DNA from: Quillaja saponaria
Lineage: Eukaryota; Streptophyta; Magnoliopsida; Fabales; Quillajaceae
Length of the DNA stretch: 64,000 nucleotides
Direction: 5' to 3'
Assembly: GCA_029379385.1 (NCBI GenBank)
Contig: CM055606.1
Coordinates: 15,897,142-15,961,141, forward strand
Positions 1-10,670 of the stretch are shown piece after piece; the first letter of the stretch is position 1, and every line of letters starts with the position of its first letter. The translations under genes were made by a program, and so were the position numbers. The notes under the pieces are model-generated. The model made no database searches, was not told the origin of the DNA, and worked only from the letters and a program-made list of their open reading frames with translations.

Positions 1-247
1 TTTTACTAACTTAATTATGATGAGGATATTGTAAAATAGTTTCCAAACAATATAAGATAAAAATAAAAGAAATATTACCCTAGATGCATGCATATAAAGA
101 TTCCATACGTTGTACATAGTCCCACCTAACCACTATATTAGAAGTATATATCACACAACATCAGTGCATGCTTCATAGTAATCAGCGTCAGTTTTTCTCT
201 CAAATTCTTAAGTTGTAGCTTGTCTGTCTAATTGTGACGAGATAGTC

Positions 248-614
248 ATGGTCGACGTCAAACCGGTCTCAGATGAAAGTGATGATGGCGATTTTCGTAG
301 AAAAACTTATCTATTTATCATCAAATCAATGATTTACTAAAGGTAGAATAGAAATTGTTGTTTCATAAGTTTTAATGTTTTTTTTCATGAATATACAATA
401 TATTATATTATGAATCTAAACCCTAATTATACTTCAAAAAACTAACAGAAAAAGTTTAATTGCTTTGCAGATTCATACAGGTTGTGTAGAAGATCTTCTT
501 GGTTTGAATTCAATGAATCTGTTGGGGGTTCAACTGCACAGGCTTTCCGGGGAATACCTTCCGTTTCCGGCAGGAAATGTTGAAGATTTGCTTACTCCGG
601 ATATTTTATGGTGA
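248..614 (+). pseudogene. A-type short gene or relic, copy 1 (unknown family)
   Basis: No known family is recognised. An ATG at 248 opens 30 codons beginning MVDVKPVSDESDD and ends in TAA at 338-340. It is immediately followed by a GT donor-like site (AG/GTAGAA) and, about 130 bp later, by a pyrimidine-poor acceptor (TTGCAG at 465-470). From 471 a 47-codon frame is open and ends in TGA at 612-614. The first ORF does not join that frame without a shift, so either the ORF is a stand-alone micropeptide or the gene has decayed. The same two blocks recur at 8,758-9,194 and 14,101-14,519 with the start MV(D/H)VE(P/L)VSDESDD. Transcript data would decide; relic status is the safer reading. Confidence 0.35.
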
Positions 615-1013
615 TAATAAGATGGGGAGGCTCAGGGGATGATTTGATACAATAATTTGTAGATTAGCTATTTACCAGATTCTATTTATTAATTCTAGTT
701 TATGTAATTTTTTTTATATAGAGTTTGTACAATTAATTACTGTATTTTTTGTTTTTATTTTTGTAGAAAGCTTGACAACAAATAATAGTAAATCTTGATT
801 TTTACTCTTGTCTTTCGTTTTGATACATGAGAATCAATTTTTTTTTTTGTTATTTATTTATATACAGTGTAAAAACTACTTACGTTGTTGACAATGAATC
901 AAATATTAATTTAAAAAACAATACCTTAGATGCTCATAAAATCGATGCCATATGTTTACATCACCCCGCCAAATCAATGAAATGTATAATCTTATACCAC
1001 TTGTAGTTATTAT

Positions 1014-2735
1014 TGTTAGGAATCACTGTAAAATATGACAATCATATGCGCAACAGAATTTAAAATTTTGATTCCTTTAACCCTGAAATCACCTTATGAT
1101 TATATGAAATATCCTAATTATAGTTTAACAGTTAAACAAGTAGAGAACTGTGTACCTCCGAGGCTTTTAATTTTTTTGTCGTATTCTTGATCGGCGTTCA
1201 CTCTTTTGTTGATTAATCAAGAGCACAAGCAACGACATAGGTATCCCGTCTCTAAGTGTATCCACACGAACGAATCCAACTAAGAATCTTCATGCTTGAA
1301 GATGAAAGGGGTTATCAAGGGATTCCTTGTGAGCTAGCACAAGTTACTGAATCTCTCTAATAATTTAGAAACTCTCATTAGCCTAAAATCCATCAGATGG
1401 ATTTTTAGGCTCTCTGTACAATACGTACAATTATTTTTCTCTTATGTTTCTATCTAGTTTGTTAAGTCTTATATTTTATAAAGACTAGCCACCTCATTAT
1501 GTATTGGACAATTCCTAACACATTAGAGATTATGCTGACATTAGGATTTAATCATAATTAAATCTAATGCCTAACAAAACTATAATAATTACATGATTGC
1601 CCCAAAACTCTCCTTAGTTGAATATCGTCATTTTGTGTGTGACTCCTTAGGTTCAAACTATTGATGGCAGTATGCATGTAACTTTTACATATTTATTATT
1701 GGACCCTGTCCAATTAAATTAGACCTCATTCTAATTATTTAAATTAAAACTCTTTTTAATTTACCCTTTAATTAAGATTAATTAATTAATCATCTATAGA
1801 TAATTAATTAATTATTAGGGTTTCCTACAAGTCAAGATTGGTGCCTAGCAGCACATGATGACTACCATAATAGTATGAATATGGCTGTGAACCTTTTGAA
1901 CCTTTCTGTTAACAGTTACCTATGCAATTCAATCCTTCTATCATGCAATGTCCCAATTAAATCTATTTGGGTATGAAAATAATGTCAAACCCTAAATTTA
2001 ATCATGTGTATAATCTTAAGATTATAACTTCATTGAAAAAATTAGAAACTCATATTCTAATATTCACCCTGCTATGGCCATAGACTTTAAGTTAAATCTT
2101 TTATAGACCACATAGGACATTCTCTCTTTTTTTACTAAGAGTGATAGATCATTTATTGCACATTCACATACCTCCATATGCAAGTGATTATACCCAATTA
2201 CTACTTCTTAGGTGACTCATTAATAGAATTAGAAATAATATCAAAGTATAATGACGTACATATAAGATAACTATCATGTCTCAAGTCACAGGACTATTTG
2301 CACAACTGTAACATAAGAACCACCTATTAGCATTCCTAGTTGAGTCAGTTCAGTGAACTCATTCTTTAATGAGCATTCACATATCTGTCTTAGTGTCTCA
2401 TACACAAGTGACTATGAGATCAACCACCCTCAACTCTTTGAGCCAATTAGATATGTACTAATCTATCCGGATTCACTAATGCCCTACTTAGTGATCCTAT
2501 GATAAGGAACATTTAAGAATTAAGCTTAAAGGAAATACATCTCATTAGCATGATCTCATCATGATGCTTATTTCCATTACTTTAATTCTTTATGGCTCAT
2601 GATGGTTAATTAATAACTCTTATACATGATAATAGTTTTCCTACTTATATTTACTAATAATATGAATAAGATTGTACATAAAATAATATGTCCACAACAT
2701 CACATATCATTAGCTTTAGGGCTATACTACTAACA
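1014..2735. mobile_element. Solo LTR of an LTR retrotransposon (about 1.72 kb)
   Basis: The segment begins TGTTAGG and ends ACTAACA, giving the TG..CA ends and a perfect 6-bp terminal inverted repeat (TGTTAG/CTAACA) expected of an LTR. It lies inside A-type cassette copy 1. The paralogous copy at about 15,800-15,850 reads straight through the equivalent point, so an empty site is visible in the same window. Flanking bases are ATTAT (1,009-1,013) and CTTAT (2,736-2,740), a 5-bp target duplication with one mismatch. No gag or pol coding sequence is found inside or next to it, so it is interpreted as a solo LTR left by recombination. Assignment to Copia or Gypsy is not attempted. Confidence 0.75.
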
Positions 2736-2989
2736 CTTATAATCAAACATTGGACATTATTCTACCTTTTGTTTTCTACATTAATGCATAAATTATTATT
2801 TTTATAAAATTTTAATTTTAAAAAAAATCATATTTATTGTAATTAACAAAATACCCTGACATCTGTTAAAAAAACCACTATCCAAAAATCTTGAAGGACA
2901 ATGGATAGATGATCAAGTAGTTGCCATAAATAATGAGTTATACAAGACTATTAAATAGACACAAGTTCCTATAAAAGTGGATGTTGTTG

Positions 2990-3830
2990 AGGAGAAATAA
3001 ATGCTCCTTAACAAATTCCACTAGAACACTACGTTAGATTTTTTTAATTCTTTTTTAATTTTTTTATTTTTTTATAAATTTATTACATGTGTAATAAACT
3101 GTTAGTTAATTTAATATTTTTTTTTGATAATCTTAATGTTTTCTAACTATGTTGATAATACTATCTAATTAAAGAAATTTCATTTCAAATTTCACACTTT
3201 TATAATTGCAACCTCTTTGTTTTAATTCAAAATTAGAGATAAACATACCTTGAAGCTGACTAAATTTGAGGGTGAAAGTGATATTGATGTATTTTTCTTA
3301 ACTTTGAAATTTGATTTTATATGACAATAACACGTCACCTCAACTCAAGGAATTAATACTCATAAAAATAATATAGTTGCATCTTCATGAGCATCATGGA
3401 TGGCAGGACGTATATAATAAATACCATATATAGTACCATTGTATACAATTAAACTCTACAACCAACCTAAGAGAATAATTAATAAATCATAACTACGAAA
3501 CATAATTGAAGAAATATTATCCTACAATCTCTTAAGATGCTAAACGTAATTATACTCAACTCAACTTAATTATTAAAATTTTCAAACTAGTTAGGATTGG
3601 TAATATGAATCCTTTTCTCCACTCGCATCGATCCGAGATACTAAACATAATTATATCTAACCAAAATCAACAACCCACAATTTATAATATTACATTAACT
3701 GGATTTTTCAATCGTTAACTTATACCAAATACAATGAATCACTTAAATCATTTACTACACTAAGAGACAATTAGTTGCATCTACACGAGCATCATGGATT
3801 AATATAGCATAATTTTGAAATATAATTAAA
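2990..3830. other. AT-rich spacer, no gene seen
   Basis: No supported ORF or RNA gene is visible. The stretch is AT-rich and includes two short related blocks (about 3,390-3,560 and 3,770-3,880, both with 'gagcatcatgga' and 'aaatattgtcctac'-like text) that appear to be degraded local duplicates leading into the B-type cassette. Confidence 0.5.
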
Positions 3831-4740
3831 GAAATATTGTCCTACATCCTCTTAAAATGCTAAACATAATCTTATCCAACCAAAACCAACAACGGGATTT
3901 TTCAATCATAAACCTACCAACCTACCAAATACAATGAATCACTTACAACTTCATTTATAAAAGCCACCAATCTCAGGCTATTGAGACACACATAATCTAC
4001 AATTACAATATTCTTAAAAGTTCATAAACTGATTGTGTTTTCTTTCAATGAAAACACTAATCATGCTAGTATCCGGTGAAGTTGAAGTTGAAAAAGAAGA
4101 TGGCAATGAATATATTATCAGAGAAGCTTATAAGAAAGAAAAGCAAATCAATGATTTACTAAATCTCCGAGTTATTTGCTTCAACTGTGTGTCCAAGGTA
4201 TATATTGCTACTATTTGTGAAATTTTTATTTAATTATATGAAATTTATATATATACCTTAATGAAACATCTTTATTATAGTTTTTGCAGCATGCATCTGG
4301 GTCCACATCAATGATAAGAAGGTCCCCCTGAAGAAGGCAAAACTCCTACAGTATTACAAGCAATTACTGAAATGTGGCAAACTGGACTTCCTAGAAACTA
4401 GTTTGTTACTTGCAGTAAATGTAACTATCGTAGGAGATTTTGTCTTTGAACGAAGAAGGAACTTCGTACATATCATGATGCTGCAAGAAGACTGGTTATA
4501 AGACATGTAGTTGAGTAAGTTCCTTAATGATAAACTAATTCTATTTGTGTTTGTGTTGATAAATATGAATATTAAATTTTTTTTTTTTTTTTTCTGGTTC
4601 AGAATAACTTGTTCAGATGATGAAGAAAAAGATAGCCGCAGGATTTGAAGGATTTACAAGATTGTCCACGCTCTTCTTCATCATGCCTGGGATGTCCTAA
4701 ATGTACATATATTAAAAACTCAATCACGATTTTATGTTTT
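3830..4740 (+). repeat. B-type cassette, copy 1
   Basis: The promoter-like part (about 3,830-4,020) shares 'aatgaatcactta', a TATA box in the context TTTATAAAAGCC (about 3,954-3,964) and 'gagacaca' with copies at about 6,580-6,960 and 11,080-11,420. A shorter, more diverged match is at 4,750-5,070. An ORF-like block (4,048-4,331) and a downstream block to about 4,700 follow. The B-type exon 1 shares 'aaatcaatgatttactaaa' with the A-type exon 1, which suggests that the two cassette types are ancient relatives. Confidence 0.6.
4048..4640 (+). pseudogene. B-type short gene or relic, copy 1 (unknown family)
   Basis: From the ATG at 4,048 a 50-codon exon runs to a donor at 4,197/4,198 (AAG/GTATAT). 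It is acidic then basic (EVEVEKEDGNEY..., REAYKKEKQINDLLN), which could form a short amphipathic or coiled-coil helix. A TTTTTGCAG acceptor gives exon 2 from 4,290, phase-compatible, but a TGA follows at 4,329-4,331, so the literal product is 63 aa. A different frame downstream (about 4,330-4,520) reads protein-like, with a CSKC...RRRFC cysteine pattern, but is broken by two stop codons. The pattern suggests a decayed gene of an unrecognised family with a possible zinc-binding segment. Confidence 0.35.
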
Positions 4741-4749
4741 TTTTTCTTC

Positions 4750-5070
4750 AAGGGTTTGTTTGAATACATGAAAACCCAACTTTGTAGAATAATTAATGTA
4801 TCACAATTTTCAAATAATTGATGTATATTATGATTAGATGGATGAATTATATCATATATGCACTTAAAATAAAAACAGTCTTACCTAATAAAAACAACCC
4901 TTATAGCCCACAAGATTACAAGAAATCACAATTGTTGGTTTTCTCAATCTTTTAAAATCCATCATACCATATATGACACACTAAATTAATAAAGACTATT
5001 ATCAATATAAAGCCATCAAGACTCATGCTATTCATTCATTACCCCACTCTTATTCTCAGTAGATAATTAG
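4750..5070 (+). repeat. B-type cassette promoter fragment (diverged)
   Basis: The stretch matches the B-type upstream block: 'tttgtttgaatacatgaaa' at its start, 'cccacaagattaca' near 4,908, then a TATA-like 'aatataaagccatcaa' near 5,004 and 'ctcatgctatt'. The order is the same as at 6,590-6,900 and 11,080-11,380. No ORF follows it. Confidence 0.5.
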
Positions 5071-5639
5071 AAAATTCTTTTATACTTTTTAAATACAAAG
5101 GTCTTTTGATAAATTTATCATATTCAAAATAAAATAAAGTATATAATTGTAGATAATTATTTTTCTAGAAAATATAATGACATTTAGCTATTTACTACTA
5201 TTTGAATTAAAAATATATATAACCTTATCATGTTAACTCGTAAATTATTGTTTTTTTTTTTTTTTTCAGGATTCACCCTCAATTCTAGTACTTTTTCTTT
5301 TACATATTGTGAGAATTGATTTTATTAACAATGTATGATTTTATTTTTTATTTTTTAAAATCAAACAAAGAAATTCAATAGTCAAATGAAGAGTCTATAG
5401 TTAGAATTAAGGGCATTCATTAGAAGAAGAAACTTTTTTAAATCTTGTATGTCCAAAAGGGTAAGAATTTTTGTTTTTTTTTCTTTTTTATGACAAGAGG
5501 ATCAGAGATGCATTTTGAATGTGTTTCCTAAACTGTTTGGGTAAATAAAAAAAAAAAAACTTTTTCAACTAAAGGACATAATTAATTAGTATACTAGTTA
5601 ATCAACAACATAAAAAATCTTATATTTATAATAGCTTTA

Positions 5640-5790
5640 AATCAAAGGATTTTTTTTAACAGTATCCTAAAGATACTTGTTAATGTGAAATAAATATGAT
5701 CTTTGAAATTAGAACTTTTTAAAAATAATAATGTATTAAATAACACTAAAATCATGATTAGCTATAATAATAAATATTATAAATTTTTTA
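5640..5790. repeat. AT-rich dispersed repeat (MITE-like), copy 1
   Basis: A block reading 'cctaaagatacttgttaatgtg', then an AT-only stretch and 'gtattaaataacactaaaat', recurs at about 10,265-10,415 and 40,175-40,325. It is too short and AT-rich to encode anything. Terminal inverted repeats were not resolved, so the MITE label is tentative. Confidence 0.45.
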
Positions 5791-5800
5791 TTTAAAAAAT

Positions 5801-5848
5801 CTTATGAGGATTTTCAGTCCTCTACTCTACCAGCTGAGCTATCTTGAC
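5801..5848 (-). pseudogene. Truncated organelle-type tRNA-Phe(GAA) gene
   Basis: Read on the minus strand from 5,848, the sequence carries the 5' acceptor strand, a D-arm (ATAGCTCAGCTGGTAGAG) and a complete anticodon arm GAGGACTGAAAATCCTC with anticodon GAA. This matches the first two thirds of chloroplast trnF-GAA as I know it. The TpsiC arm and 3' acceptor strand are missing and the flanking DNA is AT-rich nuclear sequence. It is interpreted as a nuclear insertion of plastid DNA (or a mitochondrial relay of it), or a tRNA-derived repeat head, and cannot form a functional tRNA. Confidence 0.6.
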
Positions 5849-5849
5849 C

Positions 5850-6200
5850 ACTCTTGGCGCAACATTCACATTTCAATTGTAATTAATTACTTGGGTATAT
5901 GTTCAACTAAAAAGACAAAAAAAAAATAAAAAAATTTAAAGTATTACAAAGGTTTATCTGGACCTTGGAATTTCTTTTGGATCTTCAAAAAGAAGACTTT
6001 GGAACTCCAGATATTTGATATCTTTCTCTTTAAATGAGATCTCAACTCCAGCGACGGTTTCATTAGATATCTTACGACTAGAATCCCTCTTTTTTCGGAT
6101 CTAGTTCCTACCACCACAAACCCCCAAATAGCCTATGTTTCTTCCCAGCGATAAGGAGCCAAAAGATGAGAGGGATTGATGTTCTATCTCTTTCTAAGAT
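5850..6200. other. Unique-looking spacer, no gene seen
   Basis: A less AT-rich stretch (about 5,950-6,230, with 'ggaatttcttttggatc' and 'ctcaactccagcgacgg') has no open frame and no match elsewhere in the window. It may be a fragment of a former gene, but I cannot assign it. Confidence 0.3.
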
Positions 6201-7130
6201 GACTTATGTTTCATGTGAAAGAATATGCATTCTATGAAGTAAGTTTTTTTTTTTTCAGCATGTCAATATGATTACAATCTAAAAGTTCAGAAAAACTCAA
6301 AATTACTGAGGTAAAAAAATAAAATAAAAAATTCATGTATTTAATTTTTATTTTTTATATAAAATAATGGATTGTGAATTATTCTCTTACTTTGAAATAC
6401 ACTACAATACATTTGAACACTTGCGTAAGTCGTAACATGAAAAAATGTTTTGAGCAACCTAGAAGTATAGCATCAAAATTAAGTCATAAGACAGTTTTTT
6501 AAAAAGATAATGATAATTTATAATCTGATCCAGAAAAATTTATCATCTCTTTTTCCAACTCAATATAATCTATGATAATGAAGGGGACCGGCTTGTTTGG
6601 ATACATGAATTTCCAATCCTAACACTTAAAATGTGTAGATAATATTGAAGCATAGTTGCCAAACAATAGATACTGATTAAAAAAAAAAATACTATCCTAT
6701 TTGTACCATGATAGTAATATTATTATAGATTTTCTTAACCTGCTAATTTGCCAAACACAGCATATCTAACCAAAACCATAATGCAGCCCACAAGATTACA
6801 GTCGCATGCAGTTGCTGGTTTTTTTCTTCAAATTTTAAAACCTACAAGATTCAATGAATCACTTAAAACTTTCATTTATAAAAAGCCGTCAACCTCATAC
6901 TTTTAGACACATACAGTTCTCCCTCATGTTTCTCAATGTTCAAAAACTACTTGCATCTCTTCATGTAAAAGAATTCATGTATCTAACCTTATTAATTGCT
7001 TATTAAGGTTATTTTTTGTTGTTGTTATAGTAGAGTGACTTATTTTTTGGACATATATAGTATTTATGTCAATCAAATATCGTATTATAGTGGGATTCAC
7101 AATTCGAAAATATTATAATTTTATAGAACA
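6200..7130 (+). repeat. B-type cassette, copy 2 (5' part)
   Basis: This block is a direct copy of about 10,670-12,030. Both contain a T-run, 'attacaatctaaaagtt', 'gcttgtttggatacatg', 'gcccacaagattacagtcgca', a TATA box (about 6,875-6,884) and 'agacacat'. The exon-like ORF present in the other B copies is missing here, so the copy has lost its gene part. Confidence 0.65.
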
Positions 7131-8420
7131 CATTAAGATGAAGAAATAACTTATATTTAAGAAGAAAATAAGTATTCGATATTGCCATTAGGTTCTAACA
7201 ACTCTATTAAATCAATTGAGCTAAAACCATATCAACTTATAATTGAAAGTCTTGTTCTTGGAAGGTAGATTAATGATCATTCCTTCATCCTACCTCTGCA
7301 AGGATTATCCATTGCTAAATTTTCTTTTCAAAAAAAAGATTGTTGGAGATTCATATAACCTCATGTACTCACAAGTGACAAAACTACCAATTATGGTGTT
7401 TGAGATGACAATATGTCCATGTCAATAAACCGAGATAGAGTCACATTAGGTTCAGTAGGAACAACAGACTTTACTGAATTTTTAAAATTACTCATATATA
7501 TAATGTAATTATTGATACAATAGAGAAAATAACTCTAATTTCCCTACTAAAATTTAGACAAAACATTAATTTTGACCCTAAAATTTTAATGAAACACATT
7601 TGTCCCCACACAATTATATACATAAAAAAATGATTTAGTTATTTATCTAATCTTGAAATTAATGTTTTGTCAAATCTTTATCAAAATTTGACTTTCTTTT
7701 TTCTTTCAGTGTCTACCAATTTATTATTTTTTGAGCTACTACTGAACTAAGTCAATAAGTTTTCACATTAGTTTTTATTCAAATATTATTTATCATTTTT
7801 TTTTTAGAAAATAGATCTAACTAACCTTTTGACATGATTTTTTATTGAAATGAATTTTATTTTTTTTATTTGAGCCATTTTAAAAGAGTTAAGAGTGACA
7901 CAAACCTTGAATTTATTATTTTTATTTATTTTTTATTTTATCTTCAATAGTTTTAATTTTTCTTTTTCTGCAAAGAGAAAGATTTTTTAGGTTAGTTTAG
8001 TTGTTTTATCAAGTAAATACGTACTTCCTATCGATTATGATAAATTTTGTTATTTTAATACTTATACTATAAAATATCCATGTACTTTCTAAAAATATTG
8101 TATCATATTTATTAAAAAATTTATATGATTATTATTTAATCTAGAAAGTTAAAAAAATTCATGAATTCTAAAAAATCATTTTGTCCATCAGTTACTATAT
8201 GTTAATTGCCCTCTCTAAGAGTGGGGAAAAGTATCAGGGCTCTAATACCATGCCACTTGAGCTACGCTCAGGTCGATACCAAATTATTTTAATGACATGT
8301 GTACTATTAAATTTTAACAACTAAGATTAATTCAATATAAAGAGAATAAAATTTAATATTATGAATTGATTTAGGAGATGAGATTTAATCAGTGGAGAGA
8401 GGCTTCGACTTATTCCTCTA
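6970..8420 (+). repeat. Left arm of a large inverted repeat
   Basis: Blocks at about 6,970-7,130, 7,240-7,430, 7,430-8,200 and 8,285-8,420 reappear as reverse complements, in mirrored order, at about 13,440-13,560, 13,190-13,330, 12,350-13,090 and 12,045-12,180. Arms are about 1.45 kb and diverged by substitutions and small indels. The spacer is about 3.6 kb and carries A-type copy 2 and B-type copy 3. Confidence 0.7.
8225..8278 (-). repeat. tRNA-like A-box segment (possible SINE head)
   Basis: On the minus strand this reads '...gacctgagcgTAGCTCAAGTGGcatgg...'. TAGCTCAAGTGG fits the Pol III A-box pattern of tRNA genes and tRNA-derived SINEs. No B-box or complete tRNA fold follows, so only a fragment is claimed. 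Confidence 0.3.
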
Positions 8421-8439
8421 TTATTCTCCCTAGAATTTG

Positions 8440-9960
8440 TTTGGACACAAGGAAAACTCAATTCTATTAACTTAATTATGATAAGGATATTGTAAAATAG
8501 TTTCCAAAAAATATAGATAAAGATATTGTAAAATAGTTTCCAAAAAATATAGATAAGGATATAAAAGAAATATTACCCTAGATGCATGCATATAAGATTC
8601 CATACGTTGCACATATCCCACCTAACCACCCCTATTAGCAGTATATATAGCACACGACCTCAGTGCATGCTTCATAGTCAGTCTCAGTTTTTCTCAAATC
8701 TGATTTTCTCTCAAATTCTTAAGTTGTAGCTGTCTGTCTAATTGTGACGAGATAGTCATGGTCGACGTCGAACCGGTCTCGGATGAAAGTGATGATGATG
8801 ACAACATTCTCGTAGAGAAGCTGATCTATTTATTATCGAATCAATGATTTACTAAAGGTAGAATAGCAATTGTTGTTTCATAAGTTTTTTGATGTTTTTT
8901 TAATGAATATAGAATAAATTATTATATGAATCTACTCCCCATTTATACTTCAAAGCTAACAGAAAAAATTTAATTGCTTTGCAGATTCATACAGCTTGTG
9001 TGGATCACAGCTTGTGTAGAAGATCTTCTTGGTATGAATTTAATGAATCTGCTGGGGTTCAACTGCACAGGCTTCTGGCGAATACCTTCTGTTTCCGGCA
9101 GGAAATAGTGAGGATTTGCATATTATTCCTGTTATTTTGTGGTGATAATAAGATGGGAGGCTCAGGGGATGATTGCATACTACAATTTGTCTAATAGCTA
9201 TTTACCAGATTATATATATTAATTCTAGTTTTGTGTACTTTTTTTTTATATAAGGAGTTTGTACAATTAATTAGTGTATATATTTTATTTTATTTTTTGT
9301 AAAAAGCTTGATAACAAATAATAGTAAATCTTGATTTTACTTGTTTTTTGCTTTGATACATGAGAAGTTTTTTTTTTTTCGTTATTTTCAATTTAGTAAA
9401 AATTAACATAATATTATGTTTAATAATATATTGTAACTTCTATGCTTAAAAGCTCATTGCTCAATTGACAAAGCAAGTCTAATTTGAATCCAATTTTTTG
9501 CTTTTAGTTTTCAAACAATAGATCAACTCCAAAAAGGTTGTGGTTGGTATTCAAGATACACTGATACTTTCTTGTTTATTGACAATGTGAAAATTACTTA
9601 CGTTGCTGACAATGAATTAAATATTAGTTTAAAAATAATACCCTAGATGCTCATAAGATCGATGACACGTTTATATCAGAAAAAAATTTCTAACGGGTGC
9701 TATAAAGGTATTTGTATAAATAAAAAATTTGTAGCATTTATATGATAGTTGATGATAATTTTTAGTATTATTCAATGCAAAATTTGTTATTTTTGTAAAA
9801 TTTAAATTTTCAAAATTATATTTATGATAATTTAACAAGTGTGATTCGGATACTCTTTAAAAAATAAATCACTAGCAAAAAGTCTTGAATGACAATGGAC
9901 AAATCTACCGGGTAGTTGCCATTGTCAGTTGCTACCTTGGAATTCACTTGTCAGACGTGG
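8440..9960 (+). repeat. A-type cassette, copy 2
   Basis: A direct copy of 1-1,010 plus 2,736-2,940, and of the copy starting near 13,690. A 36-bp motif ('gatattgtaaaatagtttcc...') is duplicated locally at 8,484-8,560. CATGCATG (8,582-8,591), TATATA (about 8,642-8,648) and GCATGC (8,665-8,670) keep the same spacing to the ATG as in copy 1. The copy has neither retroelement insertion. Confidence 0.75.
8758..9194 (+). pseudogene. A-type short gene or relic, copy 2
   Basis: The ATG at 8,758 opens 29 codons (MVDVEPVSDESDD...) to TGA at 8,845-8,847, followed by the conserved AG/GTAGAA donor-like site. The acceptor TTTGCAG precedes the second block at 8,985. Here a 16-bp duplication ('agcttgtgt' repeated at 8,994-9,024) changes the frame relative to copy 1 and yields a different 70-codon reading frame ending at 9,194. 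No family is recognised. Frame disagreement between copies argues for decay, while conservation of the first 13 codons argues that the 5' ORF may matter. Confidence 0.35.
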
Positions 9961-10670
9961 GGCGGCCCTAATAATTTTCTTTTATAATTTTTCTAATGCA
10001 CTATAATAAATGTTATTTCTAAAATTAAAATATTAATTCATTAATTACATAACATTATTATTATTATTAACTATAAAACAAAAACTACAATTTTGCTAAA
10101 TTTTTATATAAGAAACAAACAATAAGTTATAATATTTACAATTTGCCAATGCAAAATGTCTTAGGATTTATCTATTTTGTGCACACTGAGCATAAAAAAT
10201 ATCCCTATTAATAAGTGAGGATAGTATTAATTAGTATGTAAGTCAATAACATTAAAATCTTTTATTTATATGATTTTTCTAACAAGTGTTCTAAAGACAC
10301 TTGTTAATGTGTAATAAATATTATTTATAAAAATTAATTTTGATAAATAATAATTTATACATTAAATAACATTAAAATTAAAATTAAATATTATAATAAA
10401 ATACTATATGTTTCCTAACTTTGAAGAGTGTAGCGAAATTTTTTGTCCTACGTACGACTGAGATGTTAGAGTGCTAGTGGGTGTTATTTATTAATTATAA
10501 GTCTTTTGTGATAAGCAGATATGATGTCTCATGAAATAAGGATCTAGATTCTCGACTCATGTTCTTGCTAGAACAGCTCATATGAGGCAGAAGGGACAAA
10601 AAAAAATTCAAAAATTAAATTTATTTTTAAATTAAATATAGTTTGTGAAAGCAATTAATATTTCTATCTT
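9960..10670. other. AT-rich spacer with a MITE-like repeat
   Basis: No gene is seen. The second copy of the AT-rich dispersed repeat lies at about 10,265-10,415, with 'ctaaagacacttgttaatgtgtaataaatatt'-like text matching 5,665-5,700 and 40,190-40,230. The rest is low-complexity AT. Confidence 0.45.

Larger units (their letters stand above)
1..2990 (+). repeat. A-type cassette, copy 1 (interrupted by a solo LTR)
   Basis: This is the first of three direct copies of a cassette found again near 8,440-9,960 and 13,690-16,070. Shared blocks are an upstream region with a CATGCATG-type motif (84-93), a TATATA box (about 145-150) and a GCATGC motif (166-171), a short exon-like ORF (248-340), an intron-like gap, a second exon-like block (471-614) and a more distal block (about 865-1,010). 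The cassette resumes after the LTR at 2,736 and stays alignable to about 2,940 (ending near 'gacaatggatag...gtagttgcca', which recurs near 9,890 and 16,000). The window starts inside or at the edge of this copy. Function is unknown. Confidence 0.75.

Noticed and set aside
1014..2735. Complete short retrotransposon (TRIM) instead of a solo LTR
   Set aside because: No internal direct terminal repeats, primer-binding site or polypurine tract were seen within the 1.72 kb.
4033..4233. 66-codon ORF read from 4,033
   Set aside because: It opens with TTG, not ATG, and runs past a likely splice donor. The ATG at 4,048 was used for the B-type relic instead.
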